A program made the translations under genes and the position numbers. A DNA stretch of 64,000 bases, taken from Malurus cyaneus samueli. Taxonomy: Eukaryota; Chordata; Aves; Passeriformes; Maluridae. Positions 50,641 to 62,900 of this stretch are shown here, one piece after another; the stretch's first letter is position 1, and each line of letters starts with the position of its first letter. The notes beneath the pieces were generated by a model. The model ran no database searches and was not told the DNA's origin. It saw only the letters and a program-made list of their open reading frames with translations. The DNA lies in contig CM019216.1 of assembly GCA_009741485.1 (NCBI GenBank), positions 40,584,987 through 40,648,986 of the forward strand, read 5' to 3'.

Positions 50641-51364
50641 CTGGACAGCTTCAATGATTGCACTTCTCCTTTTTCCCAGAAGCAGGTTTTGTTTACACAC
50701 AGATGTTACAAGAAAAAAAATCACTAATTGTGTTAGGACTTGATTGGAAATGCTTTTAAGTTTTTTGCACACTGGGTGAACACCATGGTACCCTGTCTGG
50801 AGCAATGATTTGGATTTAAATAGATGTTCTGACACCTTGGTATTGGAGAAGTGAAAGAAGTTGCTACCTGCAGAGTGACTGAGGGAGAAATATGGCCAGT
50901 GTCCATTTTTCTGGAGGTTATTAAGGAGCTTTGCCGAGGTCTTAAATCACTTAGGATGAACTTTTGCAGGGGAGATGATGACACTAGAGGATAAACAGAC
51001 ATTTTGCTCCTTTAAAAAGTTTGGCAAGATAGACTTCAGGGTCTGCATCCAGAACATTTTTGCATCACCAAGGGATTTTTGATTAAAGAGTTTGAATGAA
51101 TAACAATGATGCATTCAGAAAATGAACAGATATAATACACATGGGTGCTTATTTTACCTCTGAACCCCTTTGCCTCCAACTTATGTGGGCTAGCCAATTG
51201 CTCAAGAAAATATTGCTCTCTGCTGTTTCACGTTTCAGCTCAGGTTGCCTTAGATTAGCCTTGGCTTCATATGAAATTAGGCACCTTCCAGCTTTGTTTT
51301 CACATGCTCAATACAGAATGAGCATCAAGAACAGTCTTTATTCTGACAAAAGCTTGGGGTAAAT

Positions 51365-51570
51365 CTCCAAAGTTAATCTAATTTGCGCAGACTGTATTTG
51401 GTGCCACTTTTCCCTTTCCTAATGAACACATCAATCATTAATACTAATATGAGCTGGGCAAATAAAGAAATGCATATTAAATGTTTGTTCAAAAATATCA
51501 TGACATTTGAATAAATTATTGCCTTAATGCATCTGTTCATTTATCAGTCAGCTCATTAACTTAGGGAAAT
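51365..51570. promoter_or_regulatory. Candidate conserved noncoding element in SOBP intron 4
   Basis: AT-rich block with dense homeodomain/POU-type sites: AATCATTAATACTAAT, ATGCATATTAAAT, AATAAATTATTGCC and CTCATTAAC. No repeat signature. Resembles a neural or placodal enhancer in composition; inference only. Confidence 0.35.
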
Positions 51571-53826
51571 ATTGAAAAAAGAGGTTGAGTATTTTTTTCA
51601 CTCTATATATTTTTATTTGAAAACCAAAATTAAGCAAATATGGTTTTCAAAAATGTGTTGTGTTTGGATTAGGAACAATGTTGTGAGCAACACCATTTGT
51701 ACACACTTCTGAAAGGATGGTGGAATACTGAAATCAGAATTAACAGTGTAGTGTAACAAGGCAAAATTCCACCCAGTACCGTGGTGGGCAGCAGTAGAAA
51801 TCCTGAGGGGCCCAGCTGAAGGTGGAAGGTAATTTCTGATCCTAAAGTGTCTCAGGAGCTGATATTGCTGTCACATTTCACAAGTGGCAAATAATTTGTG
51901 CAGGTGAGGCAGCAGTTCAGTGGTGTTGTGACATTTCTTGTCAGGTGACGGTCTGTGTTTAATCACTCTGTTACTCTCCCAGTGTGGTGCTTTCCTCTCC
52001 ATCAGCCATAGAAACCTTGCAATAAATTCAAGGATAAAACTGAGTCAGACCAAGGGAGTAAATCACCTTGTCTGTCTTTTTGGCCCCTTCTAGCTAGGAA
52101 AGTTTCATCCCTTTTAGGTTTGTTTGCAAACATCTGGTGGTTTATGGGAAGACTGCAGAAACCCTTACACCCATTAACCTTGAATCTGGCCTTGTGAGTT
52201 TAAATGAGGCTAGGAGAGGCCAAATGGATATAACTTATAATGTGCTGGATGAACAGGAAAATGTACTACAGGGGATTGTTAGCTGAAGTCAGTTTCTTGC
52301 AATAAATCAAGCCATGCTCACTGCGTGAGTGTTAAACTTGATGGAGGAATGAGGTGGGTTTTATAGGGCAAAAGTCTGAAAATAAAAAGTATCTTTCCTG
52401 TAGAAAATTGTTTCTCCAATAATATTTGATCGCTTGGTGACCAGATAAATCCAGTGGCAGGCTATGCTTGGTCAAAAACCCAAGCATTTACAACTCACCT
52501 ATTTGAATTTAGATTGAAAGTGAACATATGTTGTGAGTTGTCAGAATTTATGCAATTTTGTATCTAAAATAAATGTACTCATCTGTTAATAATATTTAGA
52601 AACAGTCATTAAGTGTTTAATGGGTTTGGGGGTGGGGAACATGTGTGCAGGTGTGTGTCTTGAGATGTTTTTGGTTTATTTACTCTCCAGCCTAAGAAGC
52701 AGGAAGGCAAACCCTGCCTCTGTCACACAGAGGGGCTGGTGGAGATGCTGAGGCAGGAACCAGTCCTTTGGCTGGCACACATGGGATGAGGGGGAGACGT
52801 GGCTCTCTTGCTGTCCATTTACTTCAGAAGCAGAGCAGAGAATCTCTCAGGCACTCCTCTGGACTTTGCAAGGGGAAAGGTCTTCAGCGGGGTGTGGGAG
52901 CCTGGGGCAGCTTTAGGGGGGAACCATTGAGGACTCAGCATCTCCTTTGACTGGCTGAATGCAGTAATTTTCCTCATATCACATAGAGGGATGCAGCATT
53001 TCAGTGTCCTGTAAGCCTGTGGCCCTTCTTTCCCTTGAAATTTGGAGTCTCAAATGAAAAGGGAAACCTGTTGAGTTAGACATCAAACAACTCAGTCTCA
53101 ATTGCCCTTATTATTTTTAATTTAGCCTCCAGGCTTTCACAGTTGTGGTGCGCAGTGCTACTAAAAATTAGGTGGAAGAGAGCTCCTAGAACTAAATCAA
53201 AGTCTTGAAAGGTTAACCTGGAGATTAAACAGTGCACCAACTTAAATATTTATAGTGACATAGGCTTGAATAATTTCCTTGGGTAGTACTAACAATGGTC
53301 GACTTTGGCTGTTGTTAAATGGTTCAGTCTCATGCCTCCTTTTGATTTATCAGTATCAATGCCTTGATAAGGCAACTCCCCATGAGCTTTGACTAACGCA
53401 CAAGCATTAAAAAAACAAGTAGCTGTACTCCTGAATTCAGTGTGCGAAGATGGTAACTTCGTCCTACAGAAGGACCAGGAGCTCTGAAAGAGGAGTTTCT
53501 AAAATACCGAGGAAAAGGGTTAACCAAGAGGAAGTTTAAAAAGGGGGATAAAAGAAGCATTGAATCACTCTGTAGGCTATTTAAGAACACCATATTAGAT
53601 GCACAGATGGTATGTATACCTCTGAGCAAGAAAAAAGTAGAAAGGGGAGAGTAAATCTGGCATAGTTAAGTGAAGAAGTGCATAAGCTTAAAGGGACACT
53701 GTCAACTTAAAAATCACACTTTCACTGGAAAAATTGTTACCTACTACTGTTACAAACAACACCTATGATTACTGTAACTGAAAGATGAGACAAAAAACTC
53801 CCTCTGCTTTTTTGTGTACTTCCTTT

Positions 53827-53898
53827 GGGCCTGATCCAGATTCCATTGGCATCAGTGGGTGACATCCCATTGCTTGTAATTAGCTTTAGATCAGGCCC
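53827..53898. repeat. 72-bp element with 10-bp perfect terminal inverted repeats
   Basis: Starts GGGCCTGATC and ends GATCAGGCCC, a perfect 10-base inverted pair. The interior keeps a looser second pair around 'cagtgggtgacatcccattg'. This matches a short palindromic repeat widespread in reptile genomes (gggcctgatcc...ggatcaggccc with 'cattgacttcaatggg' inside). I read it as an ancient MITE-like or foldback remnant; the family name is not certain. Confidence 0.6.
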
Positions 53899-54339
53899 TG
53901 TGCATATTTGCCCTGTACATTGTGTACAGGCAATTCAATTATTTTGGATCTGGTCTGTTTTCCTATTGTCTCTGTGGTTTTTCACACAGCAAGAGAGGAA
54001 AAACCCATTTTTTTCTGGACTGGAAGTGTGGTTGTTAAATGATGGAAATGCCAACAGGGTCCTAGGCGTACGTGTAGCAGAAATACCAAATGTTTTGCCT
54101 TTTTAAGACAAAACACTTCCTTCAAAAAATTTGAAAATACAATCAATCAGTTATAACTAAAGGCTCCTGAGATGAAGTGCAGAAAGTGTCTGAAAGGTGT
54201 AGGTACCAGGCACTGTAGGAAGTTATAAAGAAAGTGGCTCTGTAGAAAACAAAAAGCCACCTGTAAGTCCCCTGTGCCTTTAGACCATCCAGCCATGACT
54301 TTGACCTCTTCTGAAAAAGTGGAACAACAGAGGAACTAA

Positions 54340-54650
54340 ATTAAATTTCCTATGTCCATCTTCACTGCAGAGGATGATGAGGAAATTCCTGTCCCAAGGA
54401 CACTTTCCACAGGAAATCAGTGTGGCCTTATAACAGCAATTGAAGTCTCTTAGGATGAAGTTATGGAGCAACTTCAGTAACTCGAGAGCAGTAAATCACC
54501 AGGAGCAGATGGTACCCAGCCGAGTGTTCCTAAGGAAATAAAAGTGTGAAGCAGCAGAGATATTGACAAGGATCTGCAATATATCATTAAAACCAGCAAC
54601 TGTTCCTAAAAATTTGGAAGTCATTTGTATGGTGCTTAAAAAGAAATAAA
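54340..54650 (+). mobile_element. Degraded CR1-type LINE fragment (reverse-transcriptase region, upstream piece)
   Basis: 'cttcactgcagaggatgatgaggaaattcc', 'ccaggagcagatggtacccagccgagtgttcctaaggaaat', 'atatcattaaaaccagcaactgttcctaaa' follow the CR1 LINE ORF2 stretch seen in reptile copies (…agcagatggtattcacccaagagttcttaaggaac…, …cattaaaatcagcttctgtacc…). Frames are broken. Plus orientation, sense to SOBP. Confidence 0.6.
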
Positions 54651-55319
54651 AGGAGAAAGAAAAGGAAATAGAAGAAGGTTGCTTTCTTCTTAAGCATCAG
54701 AAATGAGAGGTCCTAAGTAATATTTATTTAATTTGCTTAACAGCAGAATAAAGTAACTTCAGTTAGGCATGACTTGGCAGGTTGTAATGACTGTAAAGAA
54801 CAGCTGGGATATAATTTTTATATGTAACAGCTTTTAGACAGAGATATTTTGGTAGTTATTTGGACCCAGGGTCATGTTTGCTGGATAAGATTAGTTGTTT
54901 TTCATGTATTCTTTGATGTCTATAGATAACTTGCTGCCCTCCACAGAAGCAGTGAATGCATTTTGGCATGGCAGCATACTTCAGTCCACGTTTTCATAGG
55001 AAATTGGACCTTTAAATAAGAAACTGATTGCATTGCAAAGGACCCAAGTTTACTGCCAACAGGAAAATTGCTTTATAATGCTGAGGAAAGTTTTTCTATG
55101 TGCTACACAAATTTTTAATCCAATTTGCTTGAGAAAAACTAATTGTTTTTTTTGAAAAAAAGTTGAATTTTCCAACAAAAAGCAATCATTCAATACACTC
55201 ACCCACTCAACCACATCCTCCTTTTCTGCAGTTGTACCATATGGACAAGGAGTAGCAGAGGAGCACAGAGGTTTTGCCAAGCAAACACGGCCAGTATGTG
55301 CACATGCACAGAAATCAGC

Positions 55320-56000
55320 TGAGGGAGGCAAATTAGAAGTTCTAATGGATTTGAAATTTAGTAAAGCCCTTGAAATGGCATCTCATGAAATCTTACCCTC
55401 AGATTAATTCAAATTACTTTGGATATGAACACTGTCAAGTGGCCTGAAAACAGGCTCAAGGAATAAAGTAAAGGGTGGTGATAAAGAGCAGCATATCAGG
55501 TTGTGGATAGAGAAGTGCCAGAGGGACTTTCGTGAGGTTGGTCTTGTTTCATATTTCATTAATGATCTCCAGGAGAGAACAGAGAACAAGTTCACAAACT
55601 CTGCAGCTGATACTGAACTAGGAGAAGCTGCAGATACCAGACAGGGCAGAAAATAATTCTCTGGAGGAATTAGAAATCATGAAAAAACCCAACTTGTGTT
55701 TTTACAAAAGTGAGTTAGTATGTTTAGTGGGGCAAAAAAACAACCTGAAAAAATATCTTAGGGGAATGAGTGAAGCTAGACAACAGCCTGAAGCTGAGGA
55801 AAGGGGAAAGGCAGTTAGTTGGATTGTGCAAATAAATACTGGTAGACAAATGGCCAAGGATCTGGGGTGGTGGAGTGTTGAGGAGGATAACTGGAGAGTT
55901 GCTGTAACATGGACAGAGCAAGGAGTGGTGAGATTTGGAAAGAGTTTGGATATGCAGAGTTCAGTGATCAGAAGAATCAAAGATGATTTAGAGAATAGGA
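55320..56000 (+). mobile_element. Degraded CR1-type LINE fragment (reverse-transcriptase region, downstream piece)
   Basis: A reading near 55345 gives DLKFSKALEM, which mimics the DFSKAFD reverse-transcriptase motif of CR1. Later blocks 'aatgatctccaggagagaacagagaacaagttcacaaactctgcagctgatac' and 'ctgtagagaaggaggag' keep the CR1 order. A 112-codon ATG frame (55679-56017) lies inside but is a relic of the element, not a gene. It is probably the same ancient insertion as 54340-54650, with about 0.7 kb between them that no longer aligns. Confidence 0.6.
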
Positions 56001-56757
56001 AAATGTTAAGCCTGTAGAGAAGGAGGAGAGAGCTGGCCCAGAGGTTCATCTTCTGCAATTTGGATGTATAATACTTTGATTTTATTTGTATTAACACTTG
56101 TAACTGGGGCCTGAAATGAGCTGCTTTGCTTGGGACTGACCAAGCTGGGACAAGCAAACACTGGTAAACACCACAGCTGGCACTGGCAGAGGGAATGTGT
56201 GTGCACCATCCTCTGTGTGATTTCTGTCTCCCACAGAAATGAAAGGATGGCATACTCGGATTCAGCAGGAGTTATTACTTCCCAAAATTGCACTAGCCAT
56301 TTTCAGACCAAACTGTTACAAATAGTTAAAGGCCTGAGCCACAAGCTGCTGAAATAAATGGGAGTGCTCTGTTTGGAGTAGCAGTTGAACTGGTACTGAA
56401 ATTAAATGGTAGAGTTGCAGGGGTTTGGTAAAACTGATTATTATTAGCAAAATATATAGCTAAACCAAGTGAAAGAGCAATAGAAACCAAACCTCATCCA
56501 TAAGAGTTGTTGCCCGCTGTGTCAGCCCCAGATGCATCCTATAACTGTGCAGATTATAGGATATTTTGCATTCCTTCCTTCAGGTATTGGCTATTGTCAG
56601 CTGCAATTTGCCAGATGAGAGGAACAAGTGAGCTGATCCCTATGGCATGACCTATCTTCCTAATCAGAGTAGTTGCACTGATGACATAGCAAACGTGAAG
56701 GGCTCTGTGACATAATCCAAATCCAAATTGACCTGTCCCATTTGGTTGGGCAAATAC

Positions 56758-56828
56758 ATAGCTGGTGTAAACAGGTGTAGCTTTATTAAAATAAATGGGG
56801 CTACTTGAATCAGTAATAATTTTGGCCC
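56758..56828. repeat. Ancient palindromic amniote repeat remnant
   Basis: 'agctggtgtaaacaggtgtagctttatt' followed by 'aaataaatggggctac...tttggccca' matches the order of a short repeat common in reptile introns (ctggtgtaaat..gcgtagctccatt / aatggagctacgc / tctggccc). Old and decayed; family name not certain. Confidence 0.5.
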
Positions 56829-58179
56829 AGTGCAGGAGTTGTAATAGCTCCATTTAGCTCTTACTGGGTCTGGAGGAGCAATAGGTTTGGTATAGTCTTA
56901 CTGGGGAGTTTTTTTGTTAATATCACTCAAGTGGAAATGTTTTGTCTCACTTTTAATTATTCTCAAGTCTCTCTTAAAAATCTTCAGTCTTCATAATGAA
57001 GTTGTCAGTGTCACCACCCTGCTCTTTTGGAGTGTTTTAAAAATGTCAGTGTTTTCTAGTATTTGCTGTTGGTGAAAATATGGAAAGTGCAAAAGACTTC
57101 TTATAAAAAGACTAAAGCATTATGTGAGGTCCTGTTCAACCTCACACAATAAGGGCTGTTTTTAGAGAAGGGTCATGTAGAGCTCGAATTCATTGTATAT
57201 GGACATTCAGCATAAAATGTAATGTGTAGCAGCTTCATTATGCCTAACTTTTCCAAAGAGCACAACCAGAGATATTACAACATATCACCTAGTTTTTAAG
57301 TTGTTTCCAAAAAATTATTTCCTAAAGACAGTTTACAACAAATGTGGTTATTTGGAGCTTTTTATTTCTTCAGCCTTTAACTTAGGCATGAATAACTGAA
57401 ATACAAATTGCAGAACAGAATATGGAGCAAGGTACTGACCACTGGTTTCAAAACAAAGGAAGTATTATGGTCTTGTGAATGTCAGGGGTAATATTTCCAT
57501 TAATGTCAGTAGGATGAGAACTGAATCACAAACTTCAAGCCAGTGGTGTCATTACAACAGGAAAAATGAGGAATTATAGTGCTCTACAACTATCACTTTT
57601 GCCTAATAAAGCTGTATAAGATATTTTAAATTCAGCCTAATTTATATTAAATAAAATAAAGCCCAGGTCTACCACAGGCTGGATAGCTTTTTATCCTTCA
57701 GTAGCCCAGGGCAGGGAGGTAATGCAAATTTTTCCTCCTTCACCATTCTGCCTTATCCTTTCCCTTGCTTTATTAAATGAAACCTTTCAAGCCTTCACAA
57801 TACAGTTACCAAACTTTTAACCTCTTTCTGGCTATGTCTTCTTACATTTCCTATCCTCTTTCTACATTTTCCCTGCAAGGTTAGGACAAGGTATGGCATT
57901 TTCTGTTCCCTGTTGTGTTCTGTATTTGCGGCATGTCTTGTATTTTCTTAAGGATGTTTTCTTAGGTTGCTTTCTTTTCAGTGAAAGGTACCGAGGAGAG
58001 GAGATTCTCAGTTGTTTTTTCTCTGTGCCCTTAATGGGGTTTAACTTACCACCCCATTAAACAGTCATTTCTTATGTGCAATTGTGATTGCTGGAATGTA
58101 GGTTGCTATATTAATCATCTTTCCATCCTCGCTGTTACATTAATCATGTGAGGAGACACAGTAAGTTTGGATCCAGCAG

Positions 58180-59960
58180 GATGACAACTTCTTTTTCCTG
58201 GTGATCCGAAATTCAACCCGTGAAGTAAAGAATGACTTCTACAAGTCGTTTTCATGTTTGCCAGTTTTGAAGGCAGCTCTGTGCCATTTTGCAGTACTCC
58301 ATGCTAATTATGACCCGTGTGGATTTAAGGATTTCATGAATAATACAAGAGATGCAGGAGCATTTGGAGAAAAAAAAAAAATCCACTCGGTTTTGAACGT
58401 TGTTTGTGTCAGGGCTTGGTAATGGATTTACCCTCGAACACAGCCACCACTAAGAAGACATTCTGGCTTTGCAGGGCCTCACACTGTGCACGCAGGAGTC
58501 GTTTCAGTTTTGCACGCACGGCGCTCTGGCTGCTCTCCCTTTGTTTCCAAACAGCGCGTGCTCTGCCGCATACATGTGCCCTCACATATTCCTACAGGAA
58601 ATCTACTTTCACGCCCAGGAGGGAGAAAGTCTAGCACGTTTTCTGCAAATCAGCGTGTTCCTTCGGGAGGCAGACGAGCAGAGAGGACAGTACAGCTGTA
58701 GACATTCTGCACGGAGATAATCAGTGCCCCAGCAGGAGCACCTTCCCCACACAGCTGTACAATTCCCTTTGCTCTCTAGAAGGCACTGCACCCTACATGC
58801 AGTTTCCAAGCTACATTTAACACAATTGCCCATCAGCACTTAGGAAGCAGTTACCACAGAAACCCAGCAGAGACCAATTAGTCACATGATTAAATTAATT
58901 AAAATAACCCAGGGTATCTGCCATCTTGCCTCTTTCTGCTATGCATAGCACATGACCCAGGCAAAGATGTAATTGGGTAACATTATTGTGCCTTTTAATC
59001 CTAGAATCATCTTCATACTGTACTGTAGGTGGTCTTTGATTTTTTCTTTTCCACGGGTCTACGTAAACCCCTTCCCAGAGATCCGTCTTATTCCCTTGCT
59101 GCAGAGATGCTTTATTCATTTTCTGGAGATCTGTGTTATTGCACAAAAAAAAAAATTCTCCAGCCCCCTCAATAAGCCAAGTAGTATCGAATTTACAAAA
59201 CATCAGATTTAACAACAGCAAGATTTGTTATGTTTGGGATAAGAGGATTTGGAAACATTTTCAATTGCACGGCTAAGACTTTTGGAGGTCTTTAATGACA
59301 GCTCTAACAATACTTGCCAGGGAGAGCTCTGTAATATGTATTAGCACTTGACCTGAGAATTGTAAAGCACTAAGAAAAGACTGTATGTTGTGTCTTCATT
59401 TCACAAGTAATACTGTTACTGCAGTGGGGCGCATTTAAGTGGAACAAGCTGTCTGCCTTGTAATACTGCTTCCTGGGAAAGGCAGGCAGTTTGGTTTCCT
59501 CCCTCGTTTTTAAAACCTAGAAGTGCACAGTCATATTCTAACTCAGTAAATCAGTGCTTTGTCCTTGGTCGTTTGGCTGCCCTGGGAATGACATCCCCCC
59601 GAATATCCATGTCAGCCAGGGTTTTCTTCCATTATGTCCATGTCATACTTCTGCATGCACACAAATCATCTCTATCTGAAATGGCATAAAACACAGAACA
59701 TTGCCATTTCCATCACATCAAAGGTTCGCTGGTGACTGCTCTGAAGTTACCTTGATCCACGGCACCAAAAGAAAAGAAAAATTAATACTATTTCTGGCCC
59801 CAGAGTAGAGAGCAGCTTGCCTCTCCAAAGCAGATTCCATACAAACAGACTTGACAAAATAGCATGCATAAATTACACGGCTCTGATGCATTAATTCGTG
59901 CCTAACGGAGCAAGTGGCAACAACACCACATCTACAATGGGTGGGTATAAGATGGAAGAA
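58180..59960. promoter_or_regulatory. Cluster of candidate conserved noncoding elements in SOBP intron 4
   Basis: Three blocks (about 58.20-58.70, 58.87-59.20 and 59.54-59.96 kb) keep CpGs and intricate non-repetitive sequence with homeodomain-type sites (ATTAAATTAATTAAAATAACCC, GATGCATTAATTCGTGCC). Short ORFs such as 58201-58422 and 58895-59221 (minus) have no recognisable domain. The look is that of a regulatory cluster, not of genes. Inference only. Confidence 0.4.
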
Positions 59961-62900
59961 ATGAAGTCTGTGGGTTAATGTATAAATAATCAACTGTTAC
60001 GGAATTTGCAAATATTGTGGAAGAAAACTAGCAGTTTTTATGTGTGCTGTATGGCTAAAGTGCTGTGCACAAGCACATTTGCCAGGCTTAACTGGCTCAG
60101 AGGGGCCCGTCAGGAAGGATGTACATGTTTGGCAGTGCTGAGGCACAGATGCTCCAGTATGAGATAGGGCCTGGTTGTCAGATGAGGTCTCTGTCTGCCA
60201 CAGCAATGTCAGTGGCAAAAGTGAGCCTCCACTAAGTCATAGCACATTTCCCGAGGTGAAGCAAGCCCAGGTATAATGTGGGTCTGTGATTTTATAGGCA
60301 TTATCCCCAACTGGCCAGCAACCCCTGCATCTGGGACACATCCATGCACACACACAAATTACCAGGCATAAATGACACCAGTGCTCTGAGTGTTTCCATT
60401 TTTCTTGTGTTTTATTTGTCATCATTTACTTTACATCATGGGCTGCGGCAGTGTGAACAGTGCCTGCTGAAACACTGACTCTCTTGCTGTGTTTGATCTT
60501 GCCATTTTTGCAATAAGTGACAATAGGAACACTGAGAAAGAAATTCTCCATGGAATCACCTTGTTTTACACCGTAGTAGTCCCGTAGAAATTTGTTTAAT
60601 TATGTTTCCATAAAACTGAGGTTAACTAGAGGAAAATCTGGTTGAAAGATTGTAGGTGCAGCAGCTCTTGTTTCCAGAGCTAAAAAAATGTCCCATAAAC
60701 AAACTCATGAAAAGAATCATGGTGAGAAATCTTTCTGTTCTGTATTTAAAATACCTCATCAATAAACCTGCCTGCAAAGTTCTCAAAGCTTTTCTTCCTT
60801 TATAAAACAGAAGAAAAGTGCATTTTTTTTTCAGACTAGGAAAAGTTTTGACTGTGTTTTCTTGTCATGCTACATAAAATACATATGTTTGAAAGCAAAG
60901 AACGGGCTCTTCTGTAACAGCTGAAGTGACAGCAAAGGCTGAGGTGGCTGTTTTGAAGTCTCCAATGTAAATAGGAAGGGAAGGGGTTTGCTTTGATGTG
61001 CTGGAGCTCTATGTTCTTGATACGATTTTCTTGGTAGGGTTTCTGGCTTTTCTCAGGGAGCAGAACAGGCCCCCTCTTCTGAGCATTACGGAGCAGCGGG
61101 CAGTGATGGAAATATGGGTCCCTCTCTAGCTGTCCTTGGAGTGGGGCTCATAAATGAGACAGCAGGGGCTGAAGGGGGTCAGTTCACACCTCTGTGCCAT
61201 AGCTGCTTTTGAGAGAGTTGTGCCAACCTCTTCCCGAACCAGGAGATGGAGCAGTTCATAGGGACCCTTCTGAGGTGCAGCCACTGAGCTGCTGCTGGAC
61301 TGACCACTCCAGGTGCAGACAGATTGGAGGTGGGGATTGCAGAAAGCCAGAAGAACTGGAGGCTAAAGGGTGTTTTGACTGGGGAGGTATTGGGCAGGAT
61401 TCCATGCTTCCTAAAAAAAAGGTGAAAAAATTATATTTGTCCTCCTTGAAATAAGAAGAAGGGAGGACATAAAAGGAAATTTGATAAAGTGCAAGAAATT
61501 TTGAAGCAACTCTTGTGAATGAATCGTCCAAACACACAATGAATTGCATGTGAAAGTAAATGATAGCAAATCATGATAGCAAAAGAGTTTTGGTGGAATG
61601 TTTTCTGCTTACCACAGTAAACAAAACAAGGAATAAAGAGCCATATCATAACAATTTGGTTTTCCTAGAAGTTGTGAACACCTCATCTTTCAGAACTTGA
61701 TGGGGCTTACAGCTACACATCCACATCTGGGAAAGTCAGGCCATCTTTAGCCTGTCTGAAGGCGGGCTGAAGCCAGTAGCAAGCTTGAGCTGAGTGGCAG
61801 TAAGTGATAAGCATTTGGCTTACATGTTTTTAAACAGCAGGAATGGATAAAGCATGTACTCCTGAATCATTTATGGATGAATTTTTTTGTATGGTAGAGG
61901 ACACGTAAGGTAGTGTTCAGGGCCTAAGTAAATAGTCTGTGCATTGCATGAAAAAGAGTGCACACAAAAGAGGAACACAGTGCTCTCTTAGAGTCAGGGA
62001 GAAGGTGATCTAGGTGATAGGATTCTAATTTTGGGGGGATTCCTGTTTGAAAGAAATCACTGCTGCCAGTTCAGGAAGAACTGGCGAACCCACAGCAGTC
62101 CAATCTCCAAGATTCATCTATTCCTAATCTCTTGTTTGTATTCCTAAAATGGCTCTGACATGGAACTAGGGCAGAAATAGCAGAAAAAAATGTCCTGGAG
62201 GTCATCCAGGCATTTTCCTACAATGCAAGAGGGTTTGTTTAATCCCAGTCCATCATCATACTAGATAAAAAGCATATAAAAAATAGTCTGAGAGTAAGGA
62301 GGTACTTTCTCTTTAGATGTATTTCAATAGCTTTCCTCAACTCCTTGAACTTCAGAAAGTTTAACAGAATAAGTGAAAGTTCACAAACTTTCCCAGATCG
62401 TGTTTAGAATTGTGTTGGCTGTGGGGTTGAATTCTGGTTGTTCTAATCAGTTTGTCTTGAGTGGTTTCAATAGAGTATTTTTTTTTTGGAACAGCTGTAT
62501 TCACAAGTGGACTATTACTCTAAGCATGTTAGCTTAGAAGCTTAGAAGCATGAAGGATGTTGCTGGTATTCTTGATTAGAAACAGCATATAATTTTGGAT
62601 AAATGTCAGGTGAGAACTATCTAACTAAAAGCTGGGAACAGATTCCTGGTCAGCTGGAATAAAGGAAGGTCCAGGTGATTCCAGTTTAGACAGATTCAGC
62701 TTGTTCTGAGGCCATTTGGACAGGACCCAGTTTCCATATCCTCTATGGCTTGAATTATCATTCAGGCTTTATGCGAACTGGAGAAGGAGGAGCCATTCTG
62801 CTCTTGTCTGTTTCTCAAGTATTGCTTTGTCTGAAGGCCCAACCCTTCTTACTTTTCTCAGAAGCATTTCCATTAGTCTTGATTTCCTGTGCCCGTCCTT

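Noticed and set aside
55679..56017. 112-codon ATG frame in intron 4
   Set aside because: It lies within a decayed CR1 reverse-transcriptase region and is a relic of it.
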